In this document: piece after piece, positions 1 to 9,676 of the stretch
Layout of the letters: every line of letters starts with the position of its first letter
Position numbering within the stretch: the first letter of the stretch is position 1
NCBI RefSeq assembly: GCF_936928535.1
Contig: NZ_CAKZHY010000091.1
Span: forward strand, 91,693 to 155,692
Direction of reading: 5' to 3'
From: an uncultured Bradyrhizobium sp.
Lineage (GTDB): Bacteria > Pseudomonadota > Alphaproteobacteria > Rhizobiales > Xanthobacteraceae
DNA length: 64,000 bases
Notes under the pieces: model-generated
The model's input: the letters and a program-made list of their open reading frames with translations, nothing else
The model's database searches: none
Told to the model about the DNA's origin: nothing
Made by a program: the position numbers and the translations under genes

Positions 1-513
1 CGCCGAGGTCGGCTCGTCGAACAGCATCACCTTCGGGTTCATGGTCAGCGCCCGCGCGATCGCAACGCGCTGCTGCTGGCCGCCGGACATCTGACCAGGG
101 AATTTGCTGGCCTGGTGCGGGATCTTGACCCGCTCCAGGAACTTCATCGCGGTGGCTTCGGCGTCCTTCTTGGGAATGTTGCGGACCCAGATCGGCGCCA
201 GCGTGCAGTTGTCGAGCACGGTGAGATGCGGGAACAGGTTGAAGCTCTGGAACACCATGCCGACCTCGCGGCGCACCGCATCGACATGCTTGAGGTTCGG
301 CCCGAGCTCGATGCCGTCGACGACGATCTCACCCTCCTGGAATTCCTCGAGCGCGTTGATGCAGCGGATCAACGTCGATTTGCCCGAGCCCGAGGGGCCG
401 CAGATCACGATGCGCTCGCCCTTGACGACATCGAGGTCGATGTCGCGGAGCACGTGAAAATCGCCGTACCATTTGTTGAGGCCGGAAATCTTGACGATGG
501 GATCTGCGGACAT
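1..513 (-). CDS. aapP: Amino-acid ABC transporter ATP-binding protein AapP (3' end outside window)
   Basis: This is the ATPase of a general L-amino-acid importer and powers the AapQ/AapM permeases on the cytoplasmic face. The visible 171 residues contain Walker A (GPSGSGKST, about 39-47), the ABC signature MSGGQQQR near 142-149 and Walker B ending LFDEPTSA at the window edge, so roughly the last third is missing. The ATG at 513 lies 11 bp after the aapM stop, as expected for the last gene of an aapJQMP operon. The family is certain. Polar amino-acid specificity comes from the neighbours. Confidence 0.93.
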   Translation of the reverse strand, partial: MSADPIVKISGLNKWYGDFHVLRDIDLDVVKGERIVICGPSGSGKSTLIRCINALEEFQEGEIVVDGIELGPNLKHVDAVRREVGMVFQSFNLFPHLTVLDNCTLAPIWVRNIPKKDAEATAMKFLERVKIPHQASKFPGQMSGGQQQRVAIARALTMNPKVMLFDEPTSA

Positions 514-524
514 GATGGCCTCGA

Positions 525-2045
525 TCAGTTGCGACGGTGGGCGTTGAGGCGGCGCTCGACGAAGAGCGAGTAGCGTGACATTCCAAAGCAGAAGATGAAA
601 TAGATGATGCCGATGAAGGCAAAGCCGGTGAACGCCGTCGACGGACTGGTCCAGACCGGGTCGGCGAAAGAGGCCCGCAGCGAGCCGAGAAGGTCGAACA
701 GCGCGACGATCGACACCAGCGAGGTGTCCTTGAACAGCGAGATGAAGCTGTTGACGATGGCGGGAATGACGTGGCGCAGCGCCTGGGGCAGCACGATCAG
801 CGATGTGGTCTTCCACCAGGACAGGCCGAGCGCGGACGCCGCCTCGCCCTGCCCGCGCGGCACCGCTGCCAGACCGCCACGCAGGTTCTCGGCCTGATAG
901 GCGCCCGTGAACAGGGACACGCCGATCAGCGCGCGCATCAGACCGTCGACGGTGAAGTTACCCGGCAAGAACAAGGGCAGCATGTAGGTCGCGAAAAAAA
1001 GCACCGTAATCAAGGGGACCCCGCGCCAGAACTCGATATAGGTGATCGAGAAGAACCGGATCAGGGGGATGGTCGATCGCCGGCCGAGCGCCAGCGCAAT
1101 CCCGATCGGAAGCGAGGCCACGATGCCGGTGATGGCGATCACCAGCGTCACCAGGAGCCCGCCCCACAGCCGCGTATCCACGATCGGCAAGCCGCCGTGA
1201 TCGAGCTCCATCAGCTTGATGACCACAGCAATCCCGGCGAACGTGGCGAGGCTAACGAGCAGTGGCCGCGAGCCGGCGCGTGCACCGCCGCCGAGCAGGA
1301 ACAAGCCCACCGATACGACCACCGCTGTGATCAGGACGTCGGGCCAGGGCCCCAGTCCCGCCCCCAGCATCTGGTCCCGCAGCCAGGTCAGTGGAAAGAT
1401 CACCCAGTGCAGCAATGTGCCGACCTGCACGATGGCGCTGCCGACGGCCCAGAGCAGCGGGCCAGCGACCGAATTCTTGCTCAGACCGACCAGACCCTCA
1501 CCGGCCCCGCTGATGCTGTCGGCGAACAATTGCAGGAGGCCCGCAACCCAGCTCACGCCGAAACCAGTGATGCCGCCGCCATGCAGCAGGAAGAATGCGA
1601 CCGCGGGAAAGGCGAAGAAGAACAGCCCGGCGTTCAAGCCCTTGCCCGGCAGCCGCGGAATCAGCAGCGGCAACAGCAGCACGGTGCCCAGCGCGAAGGT
1701 CACATTGACCCGCCAGCGTTCGGCCTCGGGATAGAAGCCGTAGAACAGCTGCGTGAACTTGGCCTGGATGAAGGGCCAGCAGGCACCGACCGGACGGCCG
1801 ACATTTTCGGCGAGGCAGGCCGTCCGATCCTTGCCGCTCCAGACCGCATCCACCAGCAGGAACTTGACGGTAGGAATGACGGTGTACCAGACCAGCAACA
1901 GGCCGAGGATCGTCAGCAGGATATTGGTCGGCGAGTTCAAAAGGCGCGTGCGGACGAAGCCGAGAAAGCCGGTGGTCTTCACGGGCGCGGGGCGCTCGGC
2001 AACCAGGTCCTGCCGGACATAGGACGACGCGGCGAGATCGCTCAT
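525..2045 (-). CDS. aapM: Amino-acid ABC transporter permease AapM
   Basis: Inner-membrane permease of the AapJQMP importer, 506 aa, with many hydrophobic segments. The C-terminal third carries the HisM/GlnP-type permease domain, including the EAA-like loop (ENLRGGLAAVPRGQGEAASALG) that contacts the ATPase. The ATG overlaps the aapQ stop (ATGA at 2042-2045), which implies translational coupling. At about 500 aa it is longer than the roughly 380-430 aa I recall for rhizobial AapM. The extra length is an extended N-terminal hydrophobic region before the permease domain. Confidence 0.92.
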   Translation of the reverse strand: MSDLAASSYVRQDLVAERPAPVKTTGFLGFVRTRLLNSPTNILLTILGLLLVWYTVIPTVKFLLVDAVWSGKDRTACLAENVGRPVGACWPFIQAKFTQLFYGFYPEAERWRVNVTFALGTVLLLPLLIPRLPGKGLNAGLFFFAFPAVAFFLLHGGGITGFGVSWVAGLLQLFADSISGAGEGLVGLSKNSVAGPLLWAVGSAIVQVGTLLHWVIFPLTWLRDQMLGAGLGPWPDVLITAVVVSVGLFLLGGGARAGSRPLLVSLATFAGIAVVIKLMELDHGGLPIVDTRLWGGLLVTLVIAITGIVASLPIGIALALGRRSTIPLIRFFSITYIEFWRGVPLITVLFFATYMLPLFLPGNFTVDGLMRALIGVSLFTGAYQAENLRGGLAAVPRGQGEAASALGLSWWKTTSLIVLPQALRHVIPAIVNSFISLFKDTSLVSIVALFDLLGSLRASFADPVWTSPSTAFTGFAFIGIIYFIFCFGMSRYSLFVERRLNAHRRN

Positions 2046-3247
2046 GCGCCCAGGCTCCGGTTGAGGCGCCAGCCATAGATGCTCATGACGGCGCTGGTGA
2101 TGAGCGAGGTCAGCAGATAGACGCCCATGGTCATGGCGATGATCTCGATCGCCTGCCCGGTCTGGCTCAGCGACGTGCCGGCAAAGACCGAAACGAGATC
2201 GGGATAGCCGATCGCAACCGCAAGCGAGGAGTTCTTGGTCAGGTTGAGGTATTGGTTGGTGAGCGGCGGCACGATCACGCGCATGGCCTGCGGCACCACG
2301 ATCAGCCGCAACGTCGCCCCTCGGCTGAGGCCGAGCGAGGAGCCCGCCTCCATCTGTCCCTTATGGACCGAAAGGATGCCGGCACGAACGATCTCGGCAA
2401 TGAAGGCCGCCGTATAGGTCGACAGTCCCACGGTCAGTGCGACGAATTCAGGGATGATCCGCGCGCCGCCTGCAAAATTGAAACCCTTCAGCTGCGGCCA
2501 TTCGAACGTGATGGGCATGCCGAACACAAGCGTCGTGACGAGCGGCAATCCGATGATCAGCGTCAACACGTACGGCCAGATCCGGATCGCCCGACCTTCC
2601 GCGAACAGCGCCCGCCGCGCGTAGCTGTGCAACGCCAGCGAAGCGACGATGCCGAGCGTCAGCACGACAAGGAATGGAACAAAGCCGGGCTGGGCCAGCG
2701 GGGACGGTACGATCACGCCGCGATTGTTGAGGAAGACGGTGTTGAAGATCGAGATGCTTTGCCGGGGCGCCGGCAGCGCCGCCAGCACGGCGAGATACCA
2801 GAACAGGATCTGGAACAGCAGCGGCAGGTTTCTGATCGCCTCGACGTAGAGGCCACCAACGCGCGACACGAGCCAGTTGGGTGACAAACGGCAGAGTGCG
2901 ACGACAAAACCGATCACGGTGGCGAAGAAAATGCCGACCACCGAGACCAGCAATGTGTTCAGGACGCCGACCAGAAAGACGCGGAAATAGGTATCAGACC
3001 CTGAATAGGGAATCAGGGTCTGATTGACGTCGAAGCTGGCGCTGTTTTGCAGGAACCCGAAGCCCGCGGCGATGTGCTGGGTTTCCAGGTTGGTCCGGGC
3101 GTTCGAGATGATCTCATAGGCCATCCAGGCCAGGATCGTACCAAAGACAAGCTGGACGGCGACGCCGTTCCAGCCAGCCTTGCCGCCGAGCGCGCGCCTC
3201 AGCTTCAGCGCGAACTGCAGTGGCGGTTTCCGGGCCTCGACGCCCAT
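2042..3247 (-). CDS. aapQ: Amino-acid ABC transporter permease AapQ
   Basis: Second inner-membrane permease of the importer, 401 aa. The N-terminal half has a TM segment and a periplasmic stretch beginning NARTNLETQHI. The C-terminal half has the conserved permease loop (EIVRAGILSVHKGQMEAGSSLG). It pairs with AapM to form the transmembrane channel. The start lies 24 bp downstream of the aapJ stop, and the stop overlaps the aapM ATG. Confidence 0.93.
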   Translation of the reverse strand: MGVEARKPPLQFALKLRRALGGKAGWNGVAVQLVFGTILAWMAYEIISNARTNLETQHIAAGFGFLQNSASFDVNQTLIPYSGSDTYFRVFLVGVLNTLLVSVVGIFFATVIGFVVALCRLSPNWLVSRVGGLYVEAIRNLPLLFQILFWYLAVLAALPAPRQSISIFNTVFLNNRGVIVPSPLAQPGFVPFLVVLTLGIVASLALHSYARRALFAEGRAIRIWPYVLTLIIGLPLVTTLVFGMPITFEWPQLKGFNFAGGARIIPEFVALTVGLSTYTAAFIAEIVRAGILSVHKGQMEAGSSLGLSRGATLRLIVVPQAMRVIVPPLTNQYLNLTKNSSLAVAIGYPDLVSVFAGTSLSQTGQAIEIIAMTMGVYLLTSLITSAVMSIYGWRLNRSLGA

Positions 3248-3271
3248 CGGCGCAGCCTTCGGGCTTGCCGA

Positions 3272-4288
3272 TCAGCGGATCGGCGGGGCGTATTGCAGGC
3301 CGCCCTTGGTCCAGAGATTGTTGATGCCGCGGCTGATCTTGAGCGGCGAACCTGCGCCGACATTGCGATCGAACGCCTCACCGTAATTGCCGACCGCCTT
3401 GACGATCCGGATCACCCAGTCCTTGGTGAGGCCCAACTGTTCGCCGAGATTGCCGTCAGTGCCGAGCACGCGCTTCAACTCCGGCTTGTCGGATTTCGCC
3501 ATCTCGTCGACGTTCTTCTGGGTGATGCCGAGTTCCTCAGCCGTGACCATCGCGAACAGCGTCCATTTCACGATGTCGAACCACTGGTCGTCGCCATGGC
3601 GCACCATCGGGCCCAGCGGCTCCTTCGAAATGATCTCGGGCAGGACGATGTGATCGGCCGGATTGGTCAGCTTCAGGCGGCTGGCGTAAAGTCCGGATGA
3701 ATCGTCGGTGAAGACGTCGCAGCGCCCGGATTCGTAGGCCTTGATCGCTTCGTCGATCGTGCCGAACGCGATCACCTCATACTTCATGTTGTTGGCCTTG
3801 AAGTAGTCGGCGAGATTCAGTTCGGTGGTGGTGCCGGTCTGGACGCAGACCGAGGCGCTATTGAGCTCCAGCGCCGAGTTCACCTTGAGCGACTTCTTCA
3901 CCATGAAGCCCTGCCCGTCGTAATAGGTCACGCCGGTGAAGTTGGCGCCAAGCGAGGTGTCGCGCGAGACCGTCCAGGTGGTGTTGCGTGACAACACGTC
4001 GATCTCGCCCGACTGGAGCGCCGTGAAGCGGTCTTTCGCCGAAAGCGGCACAAATTTGATCTTGGTCGTATCATTGAGGACCGCGGCCGCGATCGCGCGG
4101 CAAACGTCGACGTCAATGCCAGTCCAGTTGCCCTTGTCGTCGGGCGAGGAGAAGCCGGGCAGGCCCTGGCTGACGCCACAGGACAACATGCCCCGGTCCT
4201 TGATGGTCTTGAGCGTTTGCGCGTCGGCAGCTTGGGCAGAGAGGCCGGCGGCGAGAGCAAGAGAGAGAGCCAGGGTTACGCGTTTCAT
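3272..4288 (-). CDS. aapJ: Periplasmic amino-acid-binding protein AapJ
   Basis: Solute receptor of the AapJQMP system, 338 aa. The first 23 or so residues (MKRVTLALSLALAAGLSAQAADA) form a classic Sec signal peptide, followed by the SBP_bac_3 fold (LSCGVSQGLPGFSSPDDKGNW...GIDVDVCRAIAAAVL). I chose the ATG at 4288 because the signal peptide starts there and AAAGG lies just upstream. The frame stays open to 4405, but that extension would bury the signal peptide. It is the first gene of the operon and should have its own promoter in the 370-bp gap facing metC. Confidence 0.94.
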   Translation of the reverse strand: MKRVTLALSLALAAGLSAQAADAQTLKTIKDRGMLSCGVSQGLPGFSSPDDKGNWTGIDVDVCRAIAAAVLNDTTKIKFVPLSAKDRFTALQSGEIDVLSRNTTWTVSRDTSLGANFTGVTYYDGQGFMVKKSLKVNSALELNSASVCVQTGTTTELNLADYFKANNMKYEVIAFGTIDEAIKAYESGRCDVFTDDSSGLYASRLKLTNPADHIVLPEIISKEPLGPMVRHGDDQWFDIVKWTLFAMVTAEELGITQKNVDEMAKSDKPELKRVLGTDGNLGEQLGLTKDWVIRIVKAVGNYGEAFDRNVGAGSPLKISRGINNLWTKGGLQYAPPIR

Positions 4289-4658
4289 GGGCTTCAAGCC
4301 TTTCAAAGTCGTCTCACGGTCAGGAACGGAATCCCTGCAAGGATGCGCCTTGCAAGAGTCATGCTGGAAAACCTTGCCGAACACTCGCTCATCCCGGGAG
4401 GCCATACCTTAATCCCCGCCGCAGGCGCCCGCCGTCATAGCTATGGCACAAGGTCCGGTCAGACGATGGATCGAAGGTCGCGGCAGGCCCCTCAACATGC
4501 GGCGACTGAATAGCACCTGCGCATCACAGAACGACTGGCGAGCCGGGTCAAGGGGTTGACGGGACTCTTCTGTGTTCTGTTATTAACGATCGCGGCCCCC
4601 GGGCCGCCCCGGCGGTGCGATCCGCGCCCGGCGGAAACGCTTTTTTGAAGGCAGACGC
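4289..4658. other. Divergent intergenic region between aapJ and metC
   Basis: No gene is supported in these 370 bases. They must hold the aapJ promoter and the metC promoter. A sigma70-like candidate for metC is listed separately. No operator or riboswitch was recognised. Confidence 0.6.
4555..4582 (+). promoter_or_regulatory. Candidate sigma70-type promoter of metC
   Basis: TTGACG at 4555-4560 and TGTTAT at 4577-4582 are separated by 16 bp and lie about 76 bp upstream of the metC ATG. This is a match by eye only. The region between the -10 box and the gene is very GC-rich. Confidence 0.4.
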
Positions 4659-5849
4659 ATGGATTCCTCGCACCCCGCAGAGCAGCACGCCGAAACCCGC
4701 CTGGTCACCTCCGGCCGAGACACCAAGGCGCAGAAGGGGTTCGTCAATCCGCCGGTGTTCCACGGCTCGACCGTGCTCTACCCGACCGCCGAGGACCTGC
4801 ACGCCCATCGCGGCGAGTTCACCTATGGCCGCCACGGCACCCCGACCACGCGGGCGTTCCAGGACACGCTGATGGCCTTGGAGGGACCGCAATGCGCCGG
4901 CGTCGGCATCGTGCCGTCGGGGCTGTCGGCGATCTCCACCACCCTGCTCTCGGTGCTGAAAGCTGGCGACCATCTGCTGGTCGTCGACAACATCTATCGG
5001 CCCTCACGCAATTTCTGCAACGGCATGCTCGCCCGTTACGGCGTCGAGACCACCTACTTTGATCCGCTTGTCGGCGCCGGCGTCGAAAAGCTGTTCGAGC
5101 CCAATACCCGCGCCGTGCTGGTCGAGGCGCCGGGCTCGCAATCCTTCGAGATGCCCGATATCCGCGCCATTGCCGAGGTCGCGCATGCGCGTGACGCGCT
5201 CGTCATCGACGACAACACCTGGGCGACGCCGCTCTATCATCGCTCGCTCGACCAGGGCGTCGACATCAGCATGCAAGCCGCCACCAAATATATCGGTGGC
5301 CATTCCGACATCATGTTCGGCACCATCTCGGCCAATGCCAAGGCCTGGCCGCAAGTGTCCGAGGGCATCCGCCTGCTCGGCGTCTGCGCCGGCCCCGACG
5401 ACGTCTTCCTCGCCCTGCGCGGCCTGCGCACGCTGTCGGTGCGGCTCGCGCAGCATCATCGTTCAGGTCTGGAGATGGCGCGCTGGCTCGCTGCACGGCC
5501 CGAGGTCGCGCGCGTGCTGCATCCGGGACTCGAGACAGACCCGGGCCACGCGATCTGGAAGCGCGACTTCACCGGCGCCTCCGGCCTGTTCAGCATCGTC
5601 CTGAAGCCGGCACCGCAGAGCGCCGTCGACACCATGCTCAACACGCTCAAGCTGTTCGGCATGGGCTTCTCCTGGGGCGGCTTCGAGAGCCTTGCGATTC
5701 CCTTCGACTGCGACGCCTACCGCACCGCGACCAAATGGGCACCTGAGGGCCCGACGCTGCGACTCCACATCGGACTCGAGAGCATCGACGACCTCAAGGC
5801 CGATCTCGATCGCGGCTTTGCGGCGTTGAAGGCGTCATCGAGTTCCTGA
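4659..5849 (+). CDS. metC: Cystathionine beta-lyase
   Basis: PLP enzyme that cleaves cystathionine to homocysteine, pyruvate and ammonia in methionine synthesis. It is 396 aa, normal for the Cys/Met-metabolism PLP family. The PLP-binding lysine is K210 in SMQAATKYIGGHSD. YGRHGTPTTRAFQ (about 56-68) and the IDDNTWATPLYH aspartate region (about 184-195) also fit. The ATG at 4659 follows a purine-rich GAAGGCAGACGC. The C-terminal GFSWGGFESL motif is typical of MetC/MetB-type enzymes. Substrate choice among MetC, MetB and MetZ is family inference. Confidence 0.88.
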   Translation: MDSSHPAEQHAETRLVTSGRDTKAQKGFVNPPVFHGSTVLYPTAEDLHAHRGEFTYGRHGTPTTRAFQDTLMALEGPQCAGVGIVPSGLSAISTTLLSVLKAGDHLLVVDNIYRPSRNFCNGMLARYGVETTYFDPLVGAGVEKLFEPNTRAVLVEAPGSQSFEMPDIRAIAEVAHARDALVIDDNTWATPLYHRSLDQGVDISMQAATKYIGGHSDIMFGTISANAKAWPQVSEGIRLLGVCAGPDDVFLALRGLRTLSVRLAQHHRSGLEMARWLAARPEVARVLHPGLETDPGHAIWKRDFTGASGLFSIVLKPAPQSAVDTMLNTLKLFGMGFSWGGFESLAIPFDCDAYRTATKWAPEGPTLRLHIGLESIDDLKADLDRGFAALKASSSS

Positions 5850-5963
5850 AGCGGATCCGTCTTCGCTGATCCGGTTTCTGTCGACGGCTCGTTGAACTTG
5901 ACGTATAGGTGAGAAATTGCGTCTCGCCCGTATAGATTGTCGAAGGTCGATGGATTTAATAGC

Positions 5964-7742
5964 ATGAACGTCCGCGTCGACCGCCGTCTGGCAGCCATCC
6001 TTGCCGCCGACGTCGCCGGCTACAGTCGCCTGATGGGCGAGGACGAAGAAGGCACGCTGGCACGGCTCAAAAGCTGCCGCAAAGCGCTCATCGACCCCAA
6101 GATCACCGAACACCGTGGACGGATCGTGAAGACGACCGGGGACGGCATGCTGGTGGAGTTTGGCAGCGCCGTCGACGCCGTTCGCTGCGCGGTCGAGGTG
6201 CAGCGGGCCATGGCCAGCGGCTTCGTCGACATGCCTGCCGAAAAGCGCATCCAGTTCCGGATCGGTATTCACGTCGGTGACATCATCATCGACAGCGACG
6301 ATATTTTCGGTGACGGCGTCAATATCGCGGCGCGCCTTGAGGGGATCGCCGAGCCCGGCGGCATTTGCATCTCGGACGACGCCCATCGCCAGATCAAGGG
6401 CAAGACCGAAATCGCCTATGACGACATGGGACAGCAGTCGCTGAAGAACATCTCCGAGCCGATGCGGGCCTGGCGCGCTCGCCCAACGGGACCGACGTCA
6501 TCGACGCCGACGCCGGATCAGCCGCCGGCGGTCGCCCTCGCCCTGCCGGACAAGCCCTCGATCGCGGTGCTGCCCTTCACCAACATGAGCGGCGATCCGG
6601 AGCAGGAATACTTTGCTGACGGCGTGGTCGAGGACATCATTACGGCCCTGTCCCGCATGACTTGGCTATTCGTGATCGCACGTAACTCCAGCTTCACCTA
6701 CAAGGGCAAGGCGGTCGACATCAAACAAGTCGGCCGTGAACTCGGCGTGCGGTATGTGCTGGAAGGCAGCGTGCGCAAGGCCGGCAACAAGGTGCGCATT
6801 ACCGGGCAACTCATCGACGCGTCGAATGGAACGCATCTGTGGGCGGACCGCTTCGACGGCGCACTCGAAGACGTGTTCGCGCTCCAGGATGAGGTGACGA
6901 CCAACGTGATCGGCGCGATCGCGCCGAGACTGGAGCAGGCCGAGATCGAGCGCGCCAGGCACAAGCCGACCGACAAGCTCGCCGCCTATGACTACTATTT
7001 GCATGGCATTGCGAACATCTATCAGGGAACGAAGGACGCCAATGTCGATGCCCTTCAGAATTTCCAGCGCGCTACGCAGATTGATCCCAACTTCGCGACC
7101 GCCCACGGCATGAGCGCTTATTGCTACGTGTGGCGCAAGGCAAACGGCTGGGTCGCCGATCCCAGGCAGGAAACGGCGGCTGCGGAATCGGCGGCAAGAA
7201 AGGCCGCGAAACTTGGCTTCGACGACGCGATAGCACTTGCTCAGGCGGGCTTTGCTCTCGCATTCGTTGCTGCCAATCTGGACGATGGAGCGGCGCTGAT
7301 CGATCGTGCGCTGAACCTCAACCCCAACCTGGCGGCGGCCTGGCGTTTCAGCGGATATGTCCGGGTGTTTCTCGGCGACCCCGAACTCGCCATCGAGCAT
7401 CTTCAGCGCGCAATACGGCTGAGTCCGCTCGATCCCTTGATCTTCATCGTTCAGAACGGAATCGTGCTGGCTCATTTCTTTGCCGGCCGCTACGAAGAAG
7501 CGCAGGATTGGGCTCTGAAGGCGCTGCGGCAGAATCCAAATTACGCCGCGGCTCTCATCATGGCGGCTGTCAGTGGCGCGCTTACCGGACGCGACGAGGA
7601 CCGCGACAGAGCAGTGACCGGTTTGCGGGAGCTCGATCCCCAGGTCAGCATCGCCAACTTCACGAATATGTGGCCCTTGCGGCGCGCCGAGGATCTCGGC
7701 GCCTTCGAGAACGGTCTTCGCCTGACGGGACTTCCTGCTTAG
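5964..7742 (+). CDS. Class III adenylate/guanylate cyclase fused to FlgO-like domain and TPRs
   Basis: Predicted cytoplasmic signalling protein, 592 aa. Residues 5-170 form a class III cyclase domain with both metal aspartates (D16 in ILAADVAGYS, D60 in KTTGDGMLVEF) and the transition-state pair N120/R124 (GDGVNIAARLE), so it is probably catalytic. K56 sits at the purine-binding lysine region. About 196-310 is a FlgO/TolB-N-like domain (PSIAVLPFTNMSGDPEQEYF). About 330-560 contains TPR-like helices. The frame opens at a TTG at 5937. I chose the ATG at 5964 because homologues start MNVRVDRRLAAILAADVAGYSR. It is a single gene, with no partner adjacent. Confidence 0.88.
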   Translation: MNVRVDRRLAAILAADVAGYSRLMGEDEEGTLARLKSCRKALIDPKITEHRGRIVKTTGDGMLVEFGSAVDAVRCAVEVQRAMASGFVDMPAEKRIQFRIGIHVGDIIIDSDDIFGDGVNIAARLEGIAEPGGICISDDAHRQIKGKTEIAYDDMGQQSLKNISEPMRAWRARPTGPTSSTPTPDQPPAVALALPDKPSIAVLPFTNMSGDPEQEYFADGVVEDIITALSRMTWLFVIARNSSFTYKGKAVDIKQVGRELGVRYVLEGSVRKAGNKVRITGQLIDASNGTHLWADRFDGALEDVFALQDEVTTNVIGAIAPRLEQAEIERARHKPTDKLAAYDYYLHGIANIYQGTKDANVDALQNFQRATQIDPNFATAHGMSAYCYVWRKANGWVADPRQETAAAESAARKAAKLGFDDAIALAQAGFALAFVAANLDDGAALIDRALNLNPNLAAAWRFSGYVRVFLGDPELAIEHLQRAIRLSPLDPLIFIVQNGIVLAHFFAGRYEEAQDWALKALRQNPNYAAALIMAAVSGALTGRDEDRDRAVTGLRELDPQVSIANFTNMWPLRRAEDLGAFENGLRLTGLPA

Positions 7743-7978
7743 CCAGCACCACTGGCCGCGGCCGGTCGTATCTGCTCAGGCCGATCTCGATCGCCTCTGT
7801 TGCCCTCAAAGCTGCAATGTGAGCCTGCTCACAGGGCAAAACGCCTGCGGACGCGCCAATGCACGCCGCGGGAACGCGCATGAGCACGGAGCGTTGACGC
7901 CGATGCGCCAACAAATGGTTTGAACCTCAAGCATTTGGCGCTAGCCTCACCAATCGACTCTCAATCCGGACACGGAGC
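7743..7978. other. Intergenic region
   Basis: No gene, convincing terminator or promoter was seen between the cyclase and the Na/Pi cotransporter. Confidence 0.5.
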
Positions 7979-9667
7979 ATGGGTACGTTGGTTCTGCTCG
8001 ATCTGATGGGCGGCGTAGCGCTGCTGCTCTGGGGCCTGCACATGGTCCAGAGCGGCATCCTGCGCGCCTTTGGCCCCGATCTGCGACGCCTGCTTGGCAA
8101 GGCCCTCGGCAACCGCTTCAGCGCGTTCGCTGCGGGCCTCGGCCTGACCGCGGCTCTCCAGAGCAGCACGGCGACCGCGCTCCTCACCAGCTCCTTTGCC
8201 GCCGAAGGCATGCTCAGCCTTGTCGCTGCGCTCGCCATCATGCTCGGAGCCAATGTCGGCACGACGCTGATCGTGCAGGCGCTGTCGTTCAACATTGCGG
8301 CGGTTGCGCCCGTACTGTTTGTGCTCGGCCTCGTCGCTTTCCGCTCCGGCCCGCGCTCGCGGATCAAGGATATCGGCCGACTTTGTATCGGCCTCGGCCT
8401 GATGCTGCTGTCGCTGCACATCCTGCTCGATACGCTGGCGCCGGCCGAGAACGCGCCCGGCGTGCGCGTCGTGATGTCGGCGATCACCGGCGATCCCATT
8501 CTGTGCATCGTCGTCGCCGCGCTCCTGACCTGGGCCGTGCATTCCAGCGTCGCCAGCGTGCTGCTGATCATGTCGCTGGCCTATTCGCAGTTCATCACGC
8601 CAGACGCGGCGCTGGCCCTGGTGCTCGGAGCCAATCTCGGCAGCGCCGTCAATCCCGTGTTCGAAGGCGCCAAGCGCGACGATCCCGCGAGCTATCGCCT
8701 GCCGGTCGGCAATCTCGCCAACCGCGTCATCGGCATTGCACTGGTCCTGCCGTTCCTAGGCACGATCGCCGGTCACATGCATGCCTGGCAACCCGATCTC
8801 GCCAAGATGATCGCGGCGTTCCACATCGCCTTCAACGTCGGAACGGCGGTTGTCTTCATCGGCCTGCTCGATGCTATGTCGCGTCTGCTGACGCGGCTGC
8901 TGCCCGATCGCGTGCAGGAAACCGATCCGGCCCGCCCGCGCTATCTCGATGAGACCGCGCTGGAGACGCCCTCGCTCGCGCTCGCCGACGCCGCCCGCGA
9001 AACGCTGCGCATGGGCGATCTGGTCGAAACCATGCTGCGCAAGGTGATGGCGGCCATGATGACGGGCGACCGTTCATTGGTCGACCAGGTTTCGAAGACC
9101 GATAACGTCGTCGACAGCCTCGACGAGGCCATCAAGCTCTACGTCACCAAGCTGACCCGCGGCAGCCTCGACGAGAGCGAGGGGCGGCGTGCCATGGAGA
9201 TCATCTCCTTCGCCATCAACCTCGAGCATATCGGCGACATCATCGACAAGAATCTGAGCGAGCTCGCCACCAAGAAGATCAAGCGCCGCTTCCAGTTCTC
9301 GCCTGAGGGCGCGGACGAGCTCGCCGCCTTTCACAAGCGCACGATGGAGTCGCTGCGGATCGCCTTCGGCGTGTTCATGTCGGGCGATGCCAACGAGGCT
9401 CGCAAGCTGCTGGCGGAGAAGACGGCGCTGAAGAACACCGAGCTTGCCGCCGTCGAGCGCCATCTCGACCGCCTGCGCGAGGGCCGCCCCGAGACGATCG
9501 AGACCACATCGCTGCATCTGGACGTGCTGCGCGATCTCAGGCGGATCCATTCGCATATCTGCTCGGTCGCCTATCCCGTGCTGGATGCGGCCGGCGAGCC
9601 CTATCGCCGGACCGAGGCGGAGACATCAGCCCTGCCCGCGTCAGGCGCGACGGTGCTGCCGCGTTAG
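7979..9667 (+). CDS. Na/Pi cotransporter family protein with C-terminal PhoU-like domain
   Basis: Inner-membrane phosphate carrier related to NptA/YjbB, 562 aa. The first 310 residues contain two Na/Pi-cotransporter repeats, with the hallmark GLTAALQSSTATALLTSS and, in the second repeat, WAVHSSVASVLLIMSLAYS. The last 230 residues are helical and PhoU-like (EIISFAINLEHIGDIIDKNL). The ATG at 7979 begins MGTLVLLDLMGG, directly at the first membrane segment. No pho-regulon box was recognised upstream. Confidence 0.9.
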   Translation: MGTLVLLDLMGGVALLLWGLHMVQSGILRAFGPDLRRLLGKALGNRFSAFAAGLGLTAALQSSTATALLTSSFAAEGMLSLVAALAIMLGANVGTTLIVQALSFNIAAVAPVLFVLGLVAFRSGPRSRIKDIGRLCIGLGLMLLSLHILLDTLAPAENAPGVRVVMSAITGDPILCIVVAALLTWAVHSSVASVLLIMSLAYSQFITPDAALALVLGANLGSAVNPVFEGAKRDDPASYRLPVGNLANRVIGIALVLPFLGTIAGHMHAWQPDLAKMIAAFHIAFNVGTAVVFIGLLDAMSRLLTRLLPDRVQETDPARPRYLDETALETPSLALADAARETLRMGDLVETMLRKVMAAMMTGDRSLVDQVSKTDNVVDSLDEAIKLYVTKLTRGSLDESEGRRAMEIISFAINLEHIGDIIDKNLSELATKKIKRRFQFSPEGADELAAFHKRTMESLRIAFGVFMSGDANEARKLLAEKTALKNTELAAVERHLDRLREGRPETIETTSLHLDVLRDLRRIHSHICSVAYPVLDAAGEPYRRTEAETSALPASGATVLPR

Positions 9668-9676
9668 GGCCAGAGA

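Noticed and set aside
115..573. Plus-strand open frame of 152 aa over aapP
   Set aside because: It is antisense to a clear ABC ATPase and has no family features.
771..2078. 435-aa plus-strand frame over aapM
   Set aside because: Gln/Arg-rich composition typical of the antisense strand of a GC-rich membrane-protein gene.
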